A DNA stretch of 64,000 nt from Cyanobacteriota bacterium (GCA_026389335.1 JAPLIB010000089.1:62001-126000), one strand, 5' to 3'. Shown: positions 28,972 through 37,501, numbered from the stretch's first letter. Translations and numbers: made by a program. Notes: generated by a model not told the origin, from the sequence alone.

Positions 28972-30497
28972 GGCCGTGCTTGCTCAAGAGAATGTATATC
29001 CTGCAGAATCTGATCGCTCTGCTTGGCTGGCCATTGAGCTGAATAGCGATAGAGCTCAGCCAAAGAGTTGCTATAGCTCAGCTGTATGTCCTTGAGATTC
29101 TGTGCTGCTTCTGCCAGTAGCTGGGTGGCCTGGATCAAGTCTGCCATGCCACCGATTCCAACTTGGTATCGCTTATTGGCTACTTTTACGGCTATTTCAG
29201 ATTCGGCACGGGCCTGATTTGCTCCACGCAAGGCCAGCTTCGCCGTCCGATAGCTCATGTAACTGCGACGAATCTGGTTGGCTATGTTAAGGCGGTTCTC
29301 CTGAGCCTGGCTCTCGAACGCTTTGGCCTGGTAATCCGCTTGCCGTGCTTCGGCATTGCGGACACCACCATCAAGGAAATCCCAGCGTAGACCCAATCCG
29401 AGTCTGGCATCCGTGCTGTGCTGCCTGCTGAAGTATGGCTCTGGATTCTGGGCCACGTTGCCAGCAAAAGTTCCCTGTCCGCGGTAGACATTGGCCGTAC
29501 CTGTGAGCATCAACACGGGTAGATAGGTGTTGACCAGTCGACGCGCATCCCACTGGTAGGCCGAGGCTTCGGCCAGGCTGGCCTGGATCTCTTCTCGCAA
29601 TTGCAGCCCCTCCTGGATCGTGGCCTCCAGGCTGAGGGGCCAGGGCGGCGGCTCCTCGGGCGGATCCTGAGGCAGCACTCCACTGCCGGGAGTCAGTCCC
29701 ATGTTGGTCGCCAGATTCGAAGCATTGTGGGCCTGCTGCTGGTAGAGCAGGACCAGATGGGTCAACTGGTTGAGCATTTGTGTTCGCTTTTCTGCCACAT
29801 CGCCGATGTTGGTCATGCCGGCTTTCAGTTGGGCATTGATCATCGCCACCTGCTTTTCATTCTCACGTAAAATTCCTTCGTAGACCTGGATTAGTCGCTC
29901 TGTTTGTTGCAGTGTATGATATAGAATCTGAGTGTCAAGAACAAGGCTGCGGGCCACCGCATTAAATGTTAATTTCTGGGCGTTGAGGCTAGCACTGGCA
30001 CTATTGATGGCGGGTTGTCGCGTGGGATCAAAGAAACTCCAGCTCAGAATCAGCCCCAGTGACGCATTGCCATAGTTGTTGTAATTGCTGTAGCTGCTAT
30101 TGTAAGTGCTGGTTGCAAACGTGCTGCCATTGCTATTCGGGTACTTGGCTACGGTTGTTTCGAAGACCTGTCCCAGCATGGTCGTGTCAGGGTCGGCCTG
30201 TACCGCCGCCGTTGGCCACCAGCGCCGCCGATTGGCCGTCAGGTTCCACTCCCTGGCCTGGATCTTGGCGAATAGGGTCTGCAGCGAGGGATTTCGGCGC
30301 AGGGTGGAGCTTATTGCTTCTGCCATCGATACCCGCCGGCTCCCCTCCAGCAGACTGCGGAGCTCCCGTAGTTCTGGGGGTGAGGCCTCTTCGCGGAGTG
30401 CGCTCCTGGCGCCGGGCTGAACCAGGGCCAGCGCCACGATTGCAGACCAGACCAACCGTTGCGACCCGGCCCATCGCCTCCTCAGAACCATGGCCAA
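28968..30497 (-). CDS. TolC-family outer-membrane efflux protein
   Basis: A 509-residue protein with a signal peptide (basic MAMVLRRRW, hydrophobic LVWSAIVALALVQPGARSAL) and two homologous halves of long helices typical of TolC: SMAEAISSTLRRNPSL at the start, AINSASASLNAQKL and, in the second half, NIANQIRRSYMSYRTAKLAL and KRYQVGIGGMADLIQAT. A glycine/asparagine-rich loop (NSSYSNYNNYGNASLGL) lies about residue 130. It is the first gene of the exporter operon and forms the outer-membrane channel. ATG at 30491 is an alternative start two codons later. Confidence 0.88.
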   Translation of the reverse strand: MAMVLRRRWAGSQRLVWSAIVALALVQPGARSALREEASPPELRELRSLLEGSRRVSMAEAISSTLRRNPSLQTLFAKIQAREWNLTANRRRWWPTAAVQADPDTTMLGQVFETTVAKYPNSNGSTFATSTYNSSYSNYNNYGNASLGLILSWSFFDPTRQPAINSASASLNAQKLTFNAVARSLVLDTQILYHTLQQTERLIQVYEGILRENEKQVAMINAQLKAGMTNIGDVAEKRTQMLNQLTHLVLLYQQQAHNASNLATNMGLTPGSGVLPQDPPEEPPPWPLSLEATIQEGLQLREEIQASLAEASAYQWDARRLVNTYLPVLMLTGTANVYRGQGTFAGNVAQNPEPYFSRQHSTDARLGLGLRWDFLDGGVRNAEARQADYQAKAFESQAQENRLNIANQIRRSYMSYRTAKLALRGANQARAESEIAVKVANKRYQVGIGGMADLIQATQLLAEAAQNLKDIQLSYSNSLAELYRYSAQWPAKQSDQILQDIHSLEQARP

Positions 30498-31057
30498 CGC
30501 TGCCTGGGCGGTTGGGGGGCCCTATCCACTTCAATCCAGTGACCGGCTGTTGTCTTGTTGGAGTCGACGTAACTCGCTGCCAGGAGCATGCGCACAGACC
30601 ACCTGTTCGTGGCTGGACTGGACTCGACCTTACAGCGCGGCTCTCAGTCCTCTGAGCTCAGTCCTCTGTGCTCAGTCTTCAGAGCTCAGTCTTCAGAGCT
30701 CAACTTCAGGATGCTCGACCGCGTTTTTAAAGCTTGGCGTGCCTGTTCGATCCAGGGTCTGCGTTTCCGGGTGTTGGCCTGTAGGCCCCGTGGATTGTCC
30801 CGATCCTGTTCGGGTCGGCTGGTCATGTCCTTCAGCCCAGCTTGACCGGCGTCGTTGGGTGTTGTCGCAGAGGCACCGTCCCCTGGCTGGGCTGCATCGC
30901 CAGTACGATCCCGCTTGAACACATGGTCATGCCGGGCTTCCCAGCCCAGCCCTTGGAGCTTTCGTCCCGGGCAGCGCCATGGGACTTGGTCCCGCCATGG
31001 TTCTTCCCGTCCCGCACCGACTGGGACTCCACCACCCCGATGGATCCGATCCCGATG
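30498..31057. other. Intergenic region between divergent exporter and folate operons
   Basis: About 560 bp, carrying a 14-bp tandem repeat (30643-30709, listed separately) and presumably the promoters for both operons. The open frames here show no motif. The composition changes from island-like to host-like across it, so it marks the right boundary of the island. Confidence 0.5.
30643..30709. repeat. 14-bp tandem repeat, about 4.8 copies
   Basis: Units CTCAGTCCTCTGAG, CTCAGTCCTCTGTG, CTCAGTCTTCAGAG, CTCAGTCTTCAGAG and a partial CTCAACTTCAG follow each other without gaps. The last two full units are identical. The unit length is not a multiple of three and no gene covers it. Confidence 0.85.
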
Positions 31058-31447
31058 ATGGACAGCCAAGGCGCTCCCCTGGATGCGATCGAAATCACGG
31101 GGATTCGCTGCTACGGCTACACCGGCTATTTCCCTGAAGAACGGGTCCTCGGCCAGTGGTTTGAGCTCGACCTCACCATCTGGATGGATCTGGCCCTCAC
31201 CGGCGCCGATGACCAGTTGGAACACACCCTCAACTATGCCGATGTGGTCGACCGGGTCACCACGCTGCTGGAGACCTCGCGGTTCAAAACGATTGAACGG
31301 CTCAATTCGGTGATCATCGAGGCGGTGCTCGCCTTTGCACCGGTGCGCAAGGTGCAGGCGCGCCTGGTGAAGGTGTCTCCCCCCATTCCCCGTTTCCAAG
31401 GCCGCATCGCCATCGCCATGACCCGCTCCAAGGGCGAATCCTGCTGA
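31058..31447 (+). CDS. folB: Dihydroneopterin aldolase
   Basis: FolB cleaves 7,8-dihydroneopterin to 6-hydroxymethyl-7,8-dihydropterin in folate synthesis. The 129-residue product has the family pattern IEITGIRCYGYTGYFPEERVLG with the catalytic Glu, LNYADVVD in the middle and the catalytic Lys in QARLVKVSPP. ATG at 31058 gives the normal length; ATGs at 31055 and 31040 are in frame. folK follows 15 bp downstream, the first step of a six-gene run on the plus strand. Confidence 0.92.
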   Translation: MDSQGAPLDAIEITGIRCYGYTGYFPEERVLGQWFELDLTIWMDLALTGADDQLEHTLNYADVVDRVTTLLETSRFKTIERLNSVIIEAVLAFAPVRKVQARLVKVSPPIPRFQGRIAIAMTRSKGESC

Positions 31448-31462
31448 CCTTTCGCTAACACC

Positions 31463-31975
31463 ATGCTGTTACCTCCGGAACCGCTCCAGCAGGCCGCCAT
31501 TGCCCTCGGCAGCAACCTGGGCACCAGCCGCGCCAGCCTCGAAGGGGCCCTCGCAGCCCTGGATCAGAGTGCCGGTGTGCGTGTGTTGTCTTGCTCCAGC
31601 TGGTATCGCAGCGCGCCGATCGGTCCGGTGCAGCCGGATTACCTCAATGGCTGCGCTGTGCTGGAGGTGACCCTGCCGCCGGAGGCCCTGCTCGATCTGT
31701 TGCTGGCGACGGAGCAGCGCTACGGGCGCGTCCGCGCCGAGCGCTGGGGGCCTCGCACCCTCGATCTCGACCTCATCTTCTACGGCCAGCTGCTGCTGGA
31801 TAGTGAACGCCTGCAGATTCCCCATCCCCGCATGGCGGAGCGCGGGTTTGTGTTGCTACCGCTGGCGGAGATTGCCCCGGCCTGGATCGATCCGCGCTCC
31901 GGCCGCTCGGTGCAAGAGCTGGTCGCAGCGCTTGCCGATCCGGGTGGTGTGGAACGGCTGGTGGAGGGCTCCTGA
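31463..31975 (+). CDS. folK: 6-hydroxymethyl-7,8-dihydropterin pyrophosphokinase
   Basis: FolK transfers pyrophosphate from ATP to hydroxymethyldihydropterin, the step before dihydropteroate synthase. The 170-residue protein shows IALGSNLG at the N-terminus, SSWYRSAPIG, QPDYLNG and the signature RWGPRTLDLDLIFYG, followed by IPHPRMAERGFVLLPL. The stop codon overlaps the start of the next gene (TGATGG at 31973-31978), so gpgP translation is coupled to folK. Confidence 0.95.
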   Translation: MLLPPEPLQQAAIALGSNLGTSRASLEGALAALDQSAGVRVLSCSSWYRSAPIGPVQPDYLNGCAVLEVTLPPEALLDLLLATEQRYGRVRAERWGPRTLDLDLIFYGQLLLDSERLQIPHPRMAERGFVLLPLAEIAPAWIDPRSGRSVQELVAALADPGGVERLVEGS

Positions 31976-32895
31976 TGGCGGGCGCGCCAGCGCTGCGGCC
32001 GCGCGGACCGGGCTGGCGCGTGGTGAGTGATGTGGATCACACCCTGCTCGAGCATGGGGGCGAGACCCAGTTGGCCGGCCACTGCCTGCGCCAGTTGCAC
32101 CAGCGCGGCATCCCCACTCTGCTGGCCTCCAGCAAGACCTTCGCCGAAATGGTGGCCTTTCAGACCCTGGCGGACTTGCCGCCCCAGCCCTTTTTGTTTG
32201 AGAACGGCTGCGGCATCGGCTGGCCACTGGCCTGCTGGCCCCCAGCCATGGCCGGCGAGCCGAAGCTGCTGCTGGGCGCCTACGGCGCCTTCGTACGCGG
32301 TGCCGATCCGGCCCGGCTGCGGCTGTTACTGCTGAGGCTGCGCCGGGAAGGTGGACTGCGGTTTTCGCTGCTGGAGGAGCTGAGTATCGACGCGATCCAC
32401 CAGCGGCTCGGCCTGGAGCCACAACTGGCGCGTCTGGCACTGCAACGCCTGGCCTCGCTTCCCCTCGTCTGGCATGAGGACGACAGCCTGGAACAGTTCC
32501 AGCAGCAGCTGGCCGGGGAGGGCCTGCGGGCGGTGAGCGGCGGGCGTTTGGTTCACGTCGCCCCCCCGTTCGACAAGGGGGAGGCCCTGGTCCAGCTGCT
32601 GGCCTGGCAGGGCGGCGAGCCGGCTTCGTTGCCGCTGCTGGCCTGCGGCGACAGCGAGAACGACCGCAGTCTGCTGGAGAGCGCCGCTGTGGCTCTGGTG
32701 TTTCACCCCGCCGATCGCAGGCCCCTGTGCCTGGCCCCCCCGGCGCTGGTGGCTGACGCGGCGCCTACGGCGGCGTTCCAGGCTCCACGCCGCCTCGAGC
32801 GGCAGGTGGTCGCCGGTGGCCCCGGGCCCTGGCTGGAGGCTGTGCAGGCGGCTTTGAGCGAGGTCGGGGCCTGGGCCGGTGCCGAAACCCGATGA
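31975..32895 (+). CDS. gpgP: HAD-type glucosyl/mannosyl-3-phosphoglycerate phosphatase
   Basis: The product (306 residues) has the HAD nucleophile motif SDVDHTLLE near residue 18, LASSKTFAEM (motif II Ser/Thr region), FENGCGI and the C-terminal GDSENDRSLL metal site, the pattern of mannosyl-3-phosphoglycerate phosphatases. In cyanobacteria these dephosphorylate glucosyl-3-phosphoglycerate to glucosylglycerate, a compatible solute that accumulates under salt or nitrogen limitation. The synthase gene follows with a 4-bp overlap, supporting the substrate. Mannosyl-3-phosphoglycerate remains an alternative substrate. Confidence 0.82.
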   Translation: MAGAPALRPRGPGWRVVSDVDHTLLEHGGETQLAGHCLRQLHQRGIPTLLASSKTFAEMVAFQTLADLPPQPFLFENGCGIGWPLACWPPAMAGEPKLLLGAYGAFVRGADPARLRLLLLRLRREGGLRFSLLEELSIDAIHQRLGLEPQLARLALQRLASLPLVWHEDDSLEQFQQQLAGEGLRAVSGGRLVHVAPPFDKGEALVQLLAWQGGEPASLPLLACGDSENDRSLLESAAVALVFHPADRRPLCLAPPALVADAAPTAAFQAPRRLERQVVAGGPGPWLEAVQAALSEVGAWAGAETR

Positions 32896-34124
32896 GCGAC
32901 TTTTTCCAGAACGGTATCGTCACTACCCTGCATGCGCTGGGGGAGCGCCGCGCGGCCGACCTGGAGGCGGAGGTGGCCCAGCTGGCCCGCCGCACGCCGA
33001 TCACCCTGGTGTTGCCCTGTCTGTCCAGCGAACTGCAAGGGCCGGCCCTGGGGCCGATGGTGCGTCAACTCGCCACCATCCCCTGGCTGGCTGAGATTGT
33101 GATCGGCCTCGACCAGGCGGATGCCGCCGACTACTGCCAGGCCCTCGCCCTGTTCGCGTCGCTGCCCCAGCGCCACCATGTGATCTGGAACGACGGTCCC
33201 CGGATCGGGGCCCTGGTGAAGGAGCTCAGCGAGCTGGGGCTGGCGCCGCGCGAACGGGGCAAGGGACACAACATCTGGCTCTGCCTCGGCCTGATGCAGG
33301 CCCACGGCCTGGCCGAGGTGGTGGCCCTGCACGACTGCGATGTGGTGAGCTTCGGATCGCCGATGCTGGCCCGACTGGTCTATCCGCTGCTCCGCCCCGA
33401 CTGCGGCTATGTCTTCGCCAAGGCCTTCTACCCACGCATCAGCGACGGGATGATCTATGGGCGCGTCAGCCGGCTGTTCGTCACCCCCCTGCTGCGGGCT
33501 CTGAAACGCTGCCTGCCGGCCAGCCGCTATCTGGACTTTCTCGACAGCTTCCGCTATCCCCTGGCCGGAGAATGCGCCCTGCGGGTGGGTGCGGCCCGCC
33601 GCCTGCATCTGCCCTGCGACTGGGGCCTGGAGATCGGGGTGCTGACGGAGGTGTTCCGCGACCACTCCACCCGCCAGATCTGTCAGGTGGACATCGCTGA
33701 CGCCTACGACCACAAGCACCAGCGCTTCGACCTCAGCCAGGGGGATGGCAGCACCGGCCTGGGACGGATGAGCCGTGATATCGCCCAGAGCCTGTTCCGC
33801 GGCCTGGCCGGCCAGGGCCAGGTGTTGGACCTGGGGTTGGTGCGCACCCTGGTGACGGCCTATCAGCGCATCGCGCTGGATCTGATCGAGTCCTATGCCG
33901 ACGATGCGGCCATCAACGGCCTGCGCCTTGATCGCGGCACGGAAGATCGGGCGCTGGCGTTCTTCAGCACCTGTCTGTTCGAGGCGGGGCGGAGCTTCGT
34001 GCAGGACGATCAGCACCATCCCCTCACCGCCACCTGGGACGAGGTGGGCCGTCTGCAGCCCCAGGCCCTGGCCCGGCTGCAGGCGGCGGTGCGGGCGGAC
34101 ACCGCCGACCATCGCCCGTTCTGA
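32892..34124 (+). CDS. gpgS: Glucosyl-3-phosphoglycerate synthase (family 81-type glycosyltransferase)
   Basis: A 410-residue GT-A-type enzyme: LVLPCLSSEL then EIVIGLDQAD at the nucleotide-sugar end, the metal-binding DxD in LHDCDVVSF near residue 153, and GYVFAKAFYPRISDGMIYGRVSRLFVTPLL, a region typical of GpgS. It joins the glucose of an NDP-glucose to 3-phosphoglycerate. Paired with the phosphatase upstream (4-bp overlap), it would make glucosylglycerate. The gene sits inside an operon whose other members handle pterins, an unusual combination. Confidence 0.8.
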   Translation: MSDFFQNGIVTTLHALGERRAADLEAEVAQLARRTPITLVLPCLSSELQGPALGPMVRQLATIPWLAEIVIGLDQADAADYCQALALFASLPQRHHVIWNDGPRIGALVKELSELGLAPRERGKGHNIWLCLGLMQAHGLAEVVALHDCDVVSFGSPMLARLVYPLLRPDCGYVFAKAFYPRISDGMIYGRVSRLFVTPLLRALKRCLPASRYLDFLDSFRYPLAGECALRVGAARRLHLPCDWGLEIGVLTEVFRDHSTRQICQVDIADAYDHKHQRFDLSQGDGSTGLGRMSRDIAQSLFRGLAGQGQVLDLGLVRTLVTAYQRIALDLIESYADDAAINGLRLDRGTEDRALAFFSTCLFEAGRSFVQDDQHHPLTATWDEVGRLQPQALARLQAAVRADTADHRPF

Positions 34125-34141
34125 TTCCCCTGCGCTTCCCC

Positions 34142-34921
34142 ATGGCCCAATCCCGCCCCCGCCTCCTGCTGGGAGTCATCAACCTCTCACCCGAATCGAT
34201 GGTGAGCGATTCGGTGGTGTCGAGCACCGAGCAACTGCTGGAGCGGGCCGCCTGGCTCCAGGCCCACGGCTGCGCCAGCCTCGATCTGGGGGCCCGCTCG
34301 ATCACCCCCACCGCCACGATGATCGACGACCATGAGGAACAGCGGCGTCTGCTGCCAGCGCTGCGACGCCTGCGCCAGGAGGGCTACCGGGTATCGGTGG
34401 ACACCTGGAGTTCCGCCACCGTGCAGGTCGCCCTGGCGGCGGGGGCCACCGACATCAATTTCACCGGCGCCGTGATCAGCCCGGAAGCGCTGGAGACCGT
34501 CGCCGCGGCTGGTGCACCCCTGATCCTCACCTACATGCCCTATGGCGATGCCTATCGCATGCGTGACGCCGAACCGGTGCCCTACGGACTGCAGGCCCTG
34601 CTCGACCACCTCGGGCCCCGGGTGGAGCAGGCCCGCGCCTGCGGGGTGCGCGAGGTGATCATTGATCCCAATCTCGGCATCATCCACCCCTCCACCGACG
34701 ACTACGGCAAGATTCAGCTGCAGAACAGCGTGCTCTGGAACCTGGAGCGGCTGCGGGTGCTCGATTGCCCGATCCTGCTCTACGCCGCCCGTAAGCCCGA
34801 GCGCCTGGCCCGCATTCTGTTTGCCTCCAATGTGCTCTTCGCCGGGGCCGACATCATCCGCACCCACCACCCGGACATGCTCCAAGCCCTGCTTGCGGCG
34901 AACACGATCGAGACCCCATGA
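34142..34921 (+). CDS. Dihydropteroate synthase-like pterin-binding protein
   Basis: The 259-residue TIM-barrel protein follows dihydropteroate synthase motifs loosely: LLGVINLSPESMVSDS (compare NVTPDSFSDG), SLDLGARSITPTA (compare DIGGESTRPGA), RVSVDTWSSATVQVALAAGA, IIDPNLGI (compare DPGIGF), AARKPE and IIRTHHPD (compare RVHD). The fold and pterin pocket are probably kept, but the phosphate/pABA loops are altered, so the reaction may differ from FolP. It lies between gpgS and a pteridine-reductase-like gene (4-bp overlap with the latter), which argues for a pterin-related job. Confidence 0.72.
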   Translation: MAQSRPRLLLGVINLSPESMVSDSVVSSTEQLLERAAWLQAHGCASLDLGARSITPTATMIDDHEEQRRLLPALRRLRQEGYRVSVDTWSSATVQVALAAGATDINFTGAVISPEALETVAAAGAPLILTYMPYGDAYRMRDAEPVPYGLQALLDHLGPRVEQARACGVREVIIDPNLGIIHPSTDDYGKIQLQNSVLWNLERLRVLDCPILLYAARKPERLARILFASNVLFAGADIIRTHHPDMLQALLAANTIETP

Positions 34922-35652
34922 GCACCCTGCCCTTGCACGGTCGGGTGGCTCTGGTGACCGGGGCCGCCAGGCGCACCGGCCGCAGCATCGCCCTGGCCCT
35001 GGCCGAGGCGGGTGCCGATCTGGTGATCCATCACCACCACAGTGAGGCTGAGGCCCGGCAGCTGGTGGCGGCGGTGGAAGGGCTGGGCCGCCGCGCCCTG
35101 GCGATCGCGGTCGACCTGCGTGATGCCGCCGCCACCGAGGTGGCCTTCAGCCAGGCCGCCGAGAGCCTCGGCGGCCTGCACATCCTGGTGAACAACGCCT
35201 GCGGCATCCTCTGGAAGCGCCTGGAGGCGACGAGCGTGGCCGAGTGGCACAGCGGCGTCGAGGAAACCCTGCACATCACATATCACGCCTGCCAGGCGGC
35301 CCTGCCGATGATGCGGCGCCAGGGCTTCGGTCGCATCGTCAACCTGATCGACGTGGATGCCGATTCCCTACGCGCGGTACCGAAACTCACCCCATACAAG
35401 ATCGGCAAGACCGGCGTGCTGATGCTCACCCGCACCCTGGCGGTGACCGAGGCGCCCCATGGCATCACGGTCAATGGCGTCTCCCCCGGCACCCTGGACA
35501 ACTCCGAACGCAAGCCGCCCCTGGAGCGGATCCCGGCCGGCCGCTTCGGCCGCGCCGAGGAGGTGGCCCGGGCGGTACTGTTCCTGGCCGATCCGGCCAG
35601 TGCTTACATCACCGGCACCAACATCAAGGTGTCAGGCGGCTATTTGATTTGA
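34918..35652 (+). CDS. Short-chain dehydrogenase with the pteridine reductase signature (PTR1/FolM-like)
   Basis: A 244-residue SDR. The N-terminal cofactor motif TGAARRTG fits TGX3RXG, the signature that separates PTR1/FolM pteridine reductases from ordinary SDRs (TGX3GXG). NNACG near residue 91, the Tyr-x3-Lys pair (PYKIGKTG, about residues 160-164) and SPGTL/ITGTNIKVSGGY complete the family. It may reduce dihydropterin or dihydrofolate; cyanobacteria commonly lack the classical folA reductase, so this gene could fill that step (inference). Its last four codons fall in an A+T-rich simple repeat. Confidence 0.8.
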   Translation: MSTLPLHGRVALVTGAARRTGRSIALALAEAGADLVIHHHHSEAEARQLVAAVEGLGRRALAIAVDLRDAAATEVAFSQAAESLGGLHILVNNACGILWKRLEATSVAEWHSGVEETLHITYHACQAALPMMRRQGFGRIVNLIDVDADSLRAVPKLTPYKIGKTGVLMLTRTLAVTEAPHGITVNGVSPGTLDNSERKPPLERIPAGRFGRAEEVARAVLFLADPASAYITGTNIKVSGGYLI

Positions 35653-35691
35653 TTGTTTTGATTTGATTGATTTGATTAATTTGATTTGATC
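35642..35691. repeat. A+T-rich simple repeat (ATTTG/ATTG units)
   Basis: About 50 bp built from ATTTG and ATTG units, in sharp contrast to the G+C-rich surroundings. It begins inside the last codons of the SDR gene and supplies its TGA stop. It extends to 15 bp past position 35676. Confidence 0.85.
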
Positions 35692-35743
35692 TGCCCGGGC
35701 TGACCACGTCGCGCAAGCGAAGGCTGGCGTTCGAGGGCTGGTT

Positions 35744-36157
35744 CTATCTGCCCTGGTCGATGTAGAGGCGCACCAGCACCCTGGTGAAGCTGTTGAGCGG
35801 CAGGAGAAGGGCCTCTGCCGGTGTCAGCCAGAGCCAGGCTTCAATCTCGTGATTGGGTGTTACCGCGCTGCAGGAGCTGGAGGCGAAGTAATTGATCAGG
35901 ACAAAATGGGCGCTCCGATGAAACTGGGGATCGGTCACGGCCTCCTGCAGCAGGGCGAACTGCACCTGGCTGAGCTCCAGGCCCACCTCTTCGCGGAACT
36001 CACGCAGCAGGGCGGCCTCCAGCGTTTCGCCCCACTCCACCTTGCCGCCAGGCACCCCCCAGCTGCCCCGCCACTTGCACGTGCGCACGACCAGCACCTT
36101 CCCCTGCGGGTTGGTCACCAGGGCTCCGACCGTGGCCAGGGGGAATCGCTGCGTCAT
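35744..36157 (-). CDS. NUDIX hydrolase
   Basis: The complete Nudix box is visible: GGKVEWGETLEAALLREFREEVGL splits into G-x5-E-x7-REFREEVGL at about residues 37-60. The 137-residue protein should hydrolyse a nucleoside diphosphate linked to another group; the substrate is unknown. It is convergent with the folate-related operon, so an involvement in dihydroneopterin triphosphate hydrolysis (the step missing between GTP cyclohydrolase and FolB) is possible but unproven. Confidence 0.88.
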   Translation of the reverse strand: MTQRFPLATVGALVTNPQGKVLVVRTCKWRGSWGVPGGKVEWGETLEAALLREFREEVGLELSQVQFALLQEAVTDPQFHRSAHFVLINYFASSSCSAVTPNHEIEAWLWLTPAEALLLPLNSFTRVLVRLYIDQGR

Positions 36158-36673
36158 CGCCGGCCCACATCCCCGGAATTTATGACAACAGGGCGCTTGC
36201 GGCCCTACGGAGTGGCCGGGGATGGGGAATCAGTCACGACCGTGGGTTCCCAGCCGTGGGGTCATCAGGGGCGGCAGGCGGGCCCAAGCACCTGAAACGT
36301 CGGGCGGCACTCGACACCCAGCCAGTTCCGGGGAGGGCTCCGTTGACGGGGGTCGGGTGGATGCAGGCTCAGGCACGTCCCTGGCTCCGGCTGGTCCGTG
36401 GCTCCATCTAGTCCGTGACGCCGGCTGGTCCGTGGTTCCGGCTGACGACTGGTGGATTTCGCGGATGGGGCAGGGCCCGGGGGATGCGCGGCGAGCTCTG
36501 GCACAGCCATGGCGCCGCGATGGCAAGCTCTGACCCAGCGGTGGCACAGCGATAGCGCAGCGGTGGTGGCTTGACGGCAACGGCGCTTGGCAACAGCGCT
36601 GAGGCAACAGCGCTGGGGCAGCAGCGACCGATCGACCGAGGCCCCTGGCGACCACGGGCGTTCGATCGCAACG
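36158..36673. other. Intergenic region with imperfect G+C-rich repeats, no gene seen
   Basis: About 515 bp. It holds imperfect repeats of CCGGCTGGTCCGTGG (36387 and 36422) and of GGCAACAGCGCT near 36590-36615. Open frames on both strands consist of this repetitive DNA and have no conserved features. Confidence 0.5.
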
Positions 36674-37372
36674 TCAGCCCAAGCCCTGGTTCGGACTGCC
36701 CCAGAGGCCAAAGTGCCCGAAGCTGACCATCCCGATTTCAGCAATCAACAGCAGGCCACTGAGCAGGGCCAGGAGCTGGTAGGTCCAGGGCGGGGTGATC
36801 CTGCCGACGGAGTGCGTGTCGATGCCACTGGCGGCGCTGAAACGGCTCAGGAAATCGTCGAAGCCGGCAATCCGCTGCGGCAGCAGGTAGGAACGGCCGC
36901 CACCGCCACCAGCCGTGCCAGTGGCACTGGCGCCCCCGACCCCGGCATCACCGACAACAGCCTCATCCCCGTCAACCACGTTGGCCGTGGTTTGCCCATG
37001 GCCCCTGGTTGCCGACGAACCCAGGCTGGTCCCGCCATGGCCCTGGCTGCGCACATAGAACACTCGCCCTCCCTGACTGGTAGCCACCGGCGTGAGGCCG
37101 CTGATGGCCTCCCAGCGGAGGCTCCAGCCGCGGCGCAGGCACCAGGAGCACCAGGGGGGATGGCCAACTCGCAGCCCCTGGTCGTCCAGTTCCACCCGCT
37201 CACTCGTGATCGCCAGCACCAACACCAGACCCACTGGCACGGCTATGGCCATCCAGGAACGCAGAGCGCCGGGGGCCAGCAGCGGCAGGGGCAGCACCAG
37301 CGCCAGATAGAGGCTGATCAAGGTGAGGCGGATCAGCGCGGCCATCGGATAGAGGCGGGGGGCGCTGCTCAT
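36674..37372 (-). CDS. Membrane protein of unknown function with a glycine-rich insert
   Basis: About 232 residues. Two hydrophobic helices near the N-terminus (LISLYLALVLPLPLLAPG and WMAIAVPVGLVLVLAIT) are followed by a compact beta domain (ERVELDDQGLRVGHPPWCSW, WSLRWEAISGLTPV, VFYVRS), then a glycine/alanine-rich low-complexity segment, a motif YLLPQRIAGFDDFLSRF and a last helix LLALLSGLLLIAEIGMV. This layout is like PH-domain-type membrane proteins of picocyanobacteria; function unknown. ATG at 37372 is used. Confidence 0.62.
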   Translation of the reverse strand: MSSAPRLYPMAALIRLTLISLYLALVLPLPLLAPGALRSWMAIAVPVGLVLVLAITSERVELDDQGLRVGHPPWCSWCLRRGWSLRWEAISGLTPVATSQGGRVFYVRSQGHGGTSLGSSATRGHGQTTANVVDGDEAVVGDAGVGGASATGTAGGGGGRSYLLPQRIAGFDDFLSRFSAASGIDTHSVGRITPPWTYQLLALLSGLLLIAEIGMVSFGHFGLWGSPNQGLG

Positions 37373-37501
37373 GTAGCGAAGAAGCAATCAACCATGGCTG
37401 AGATCGGTTTTTCAGCTGTCTTTTGATACCAGAGGAGTGGGCCTCCAGGCTCTGCCCCTGGGGCCTGATCGTCTGCAGCAAGCGCCAATGTCCAGCGTGG
37501 T

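Noticed and set aside
36158-36673. G+C-rich intergenic repeats as a CRISPR array
   Set aside because: Units are imperfect, of unequal length and without spacers; no cas genes nearby. No CRISPR array was seen anywhere in the window.
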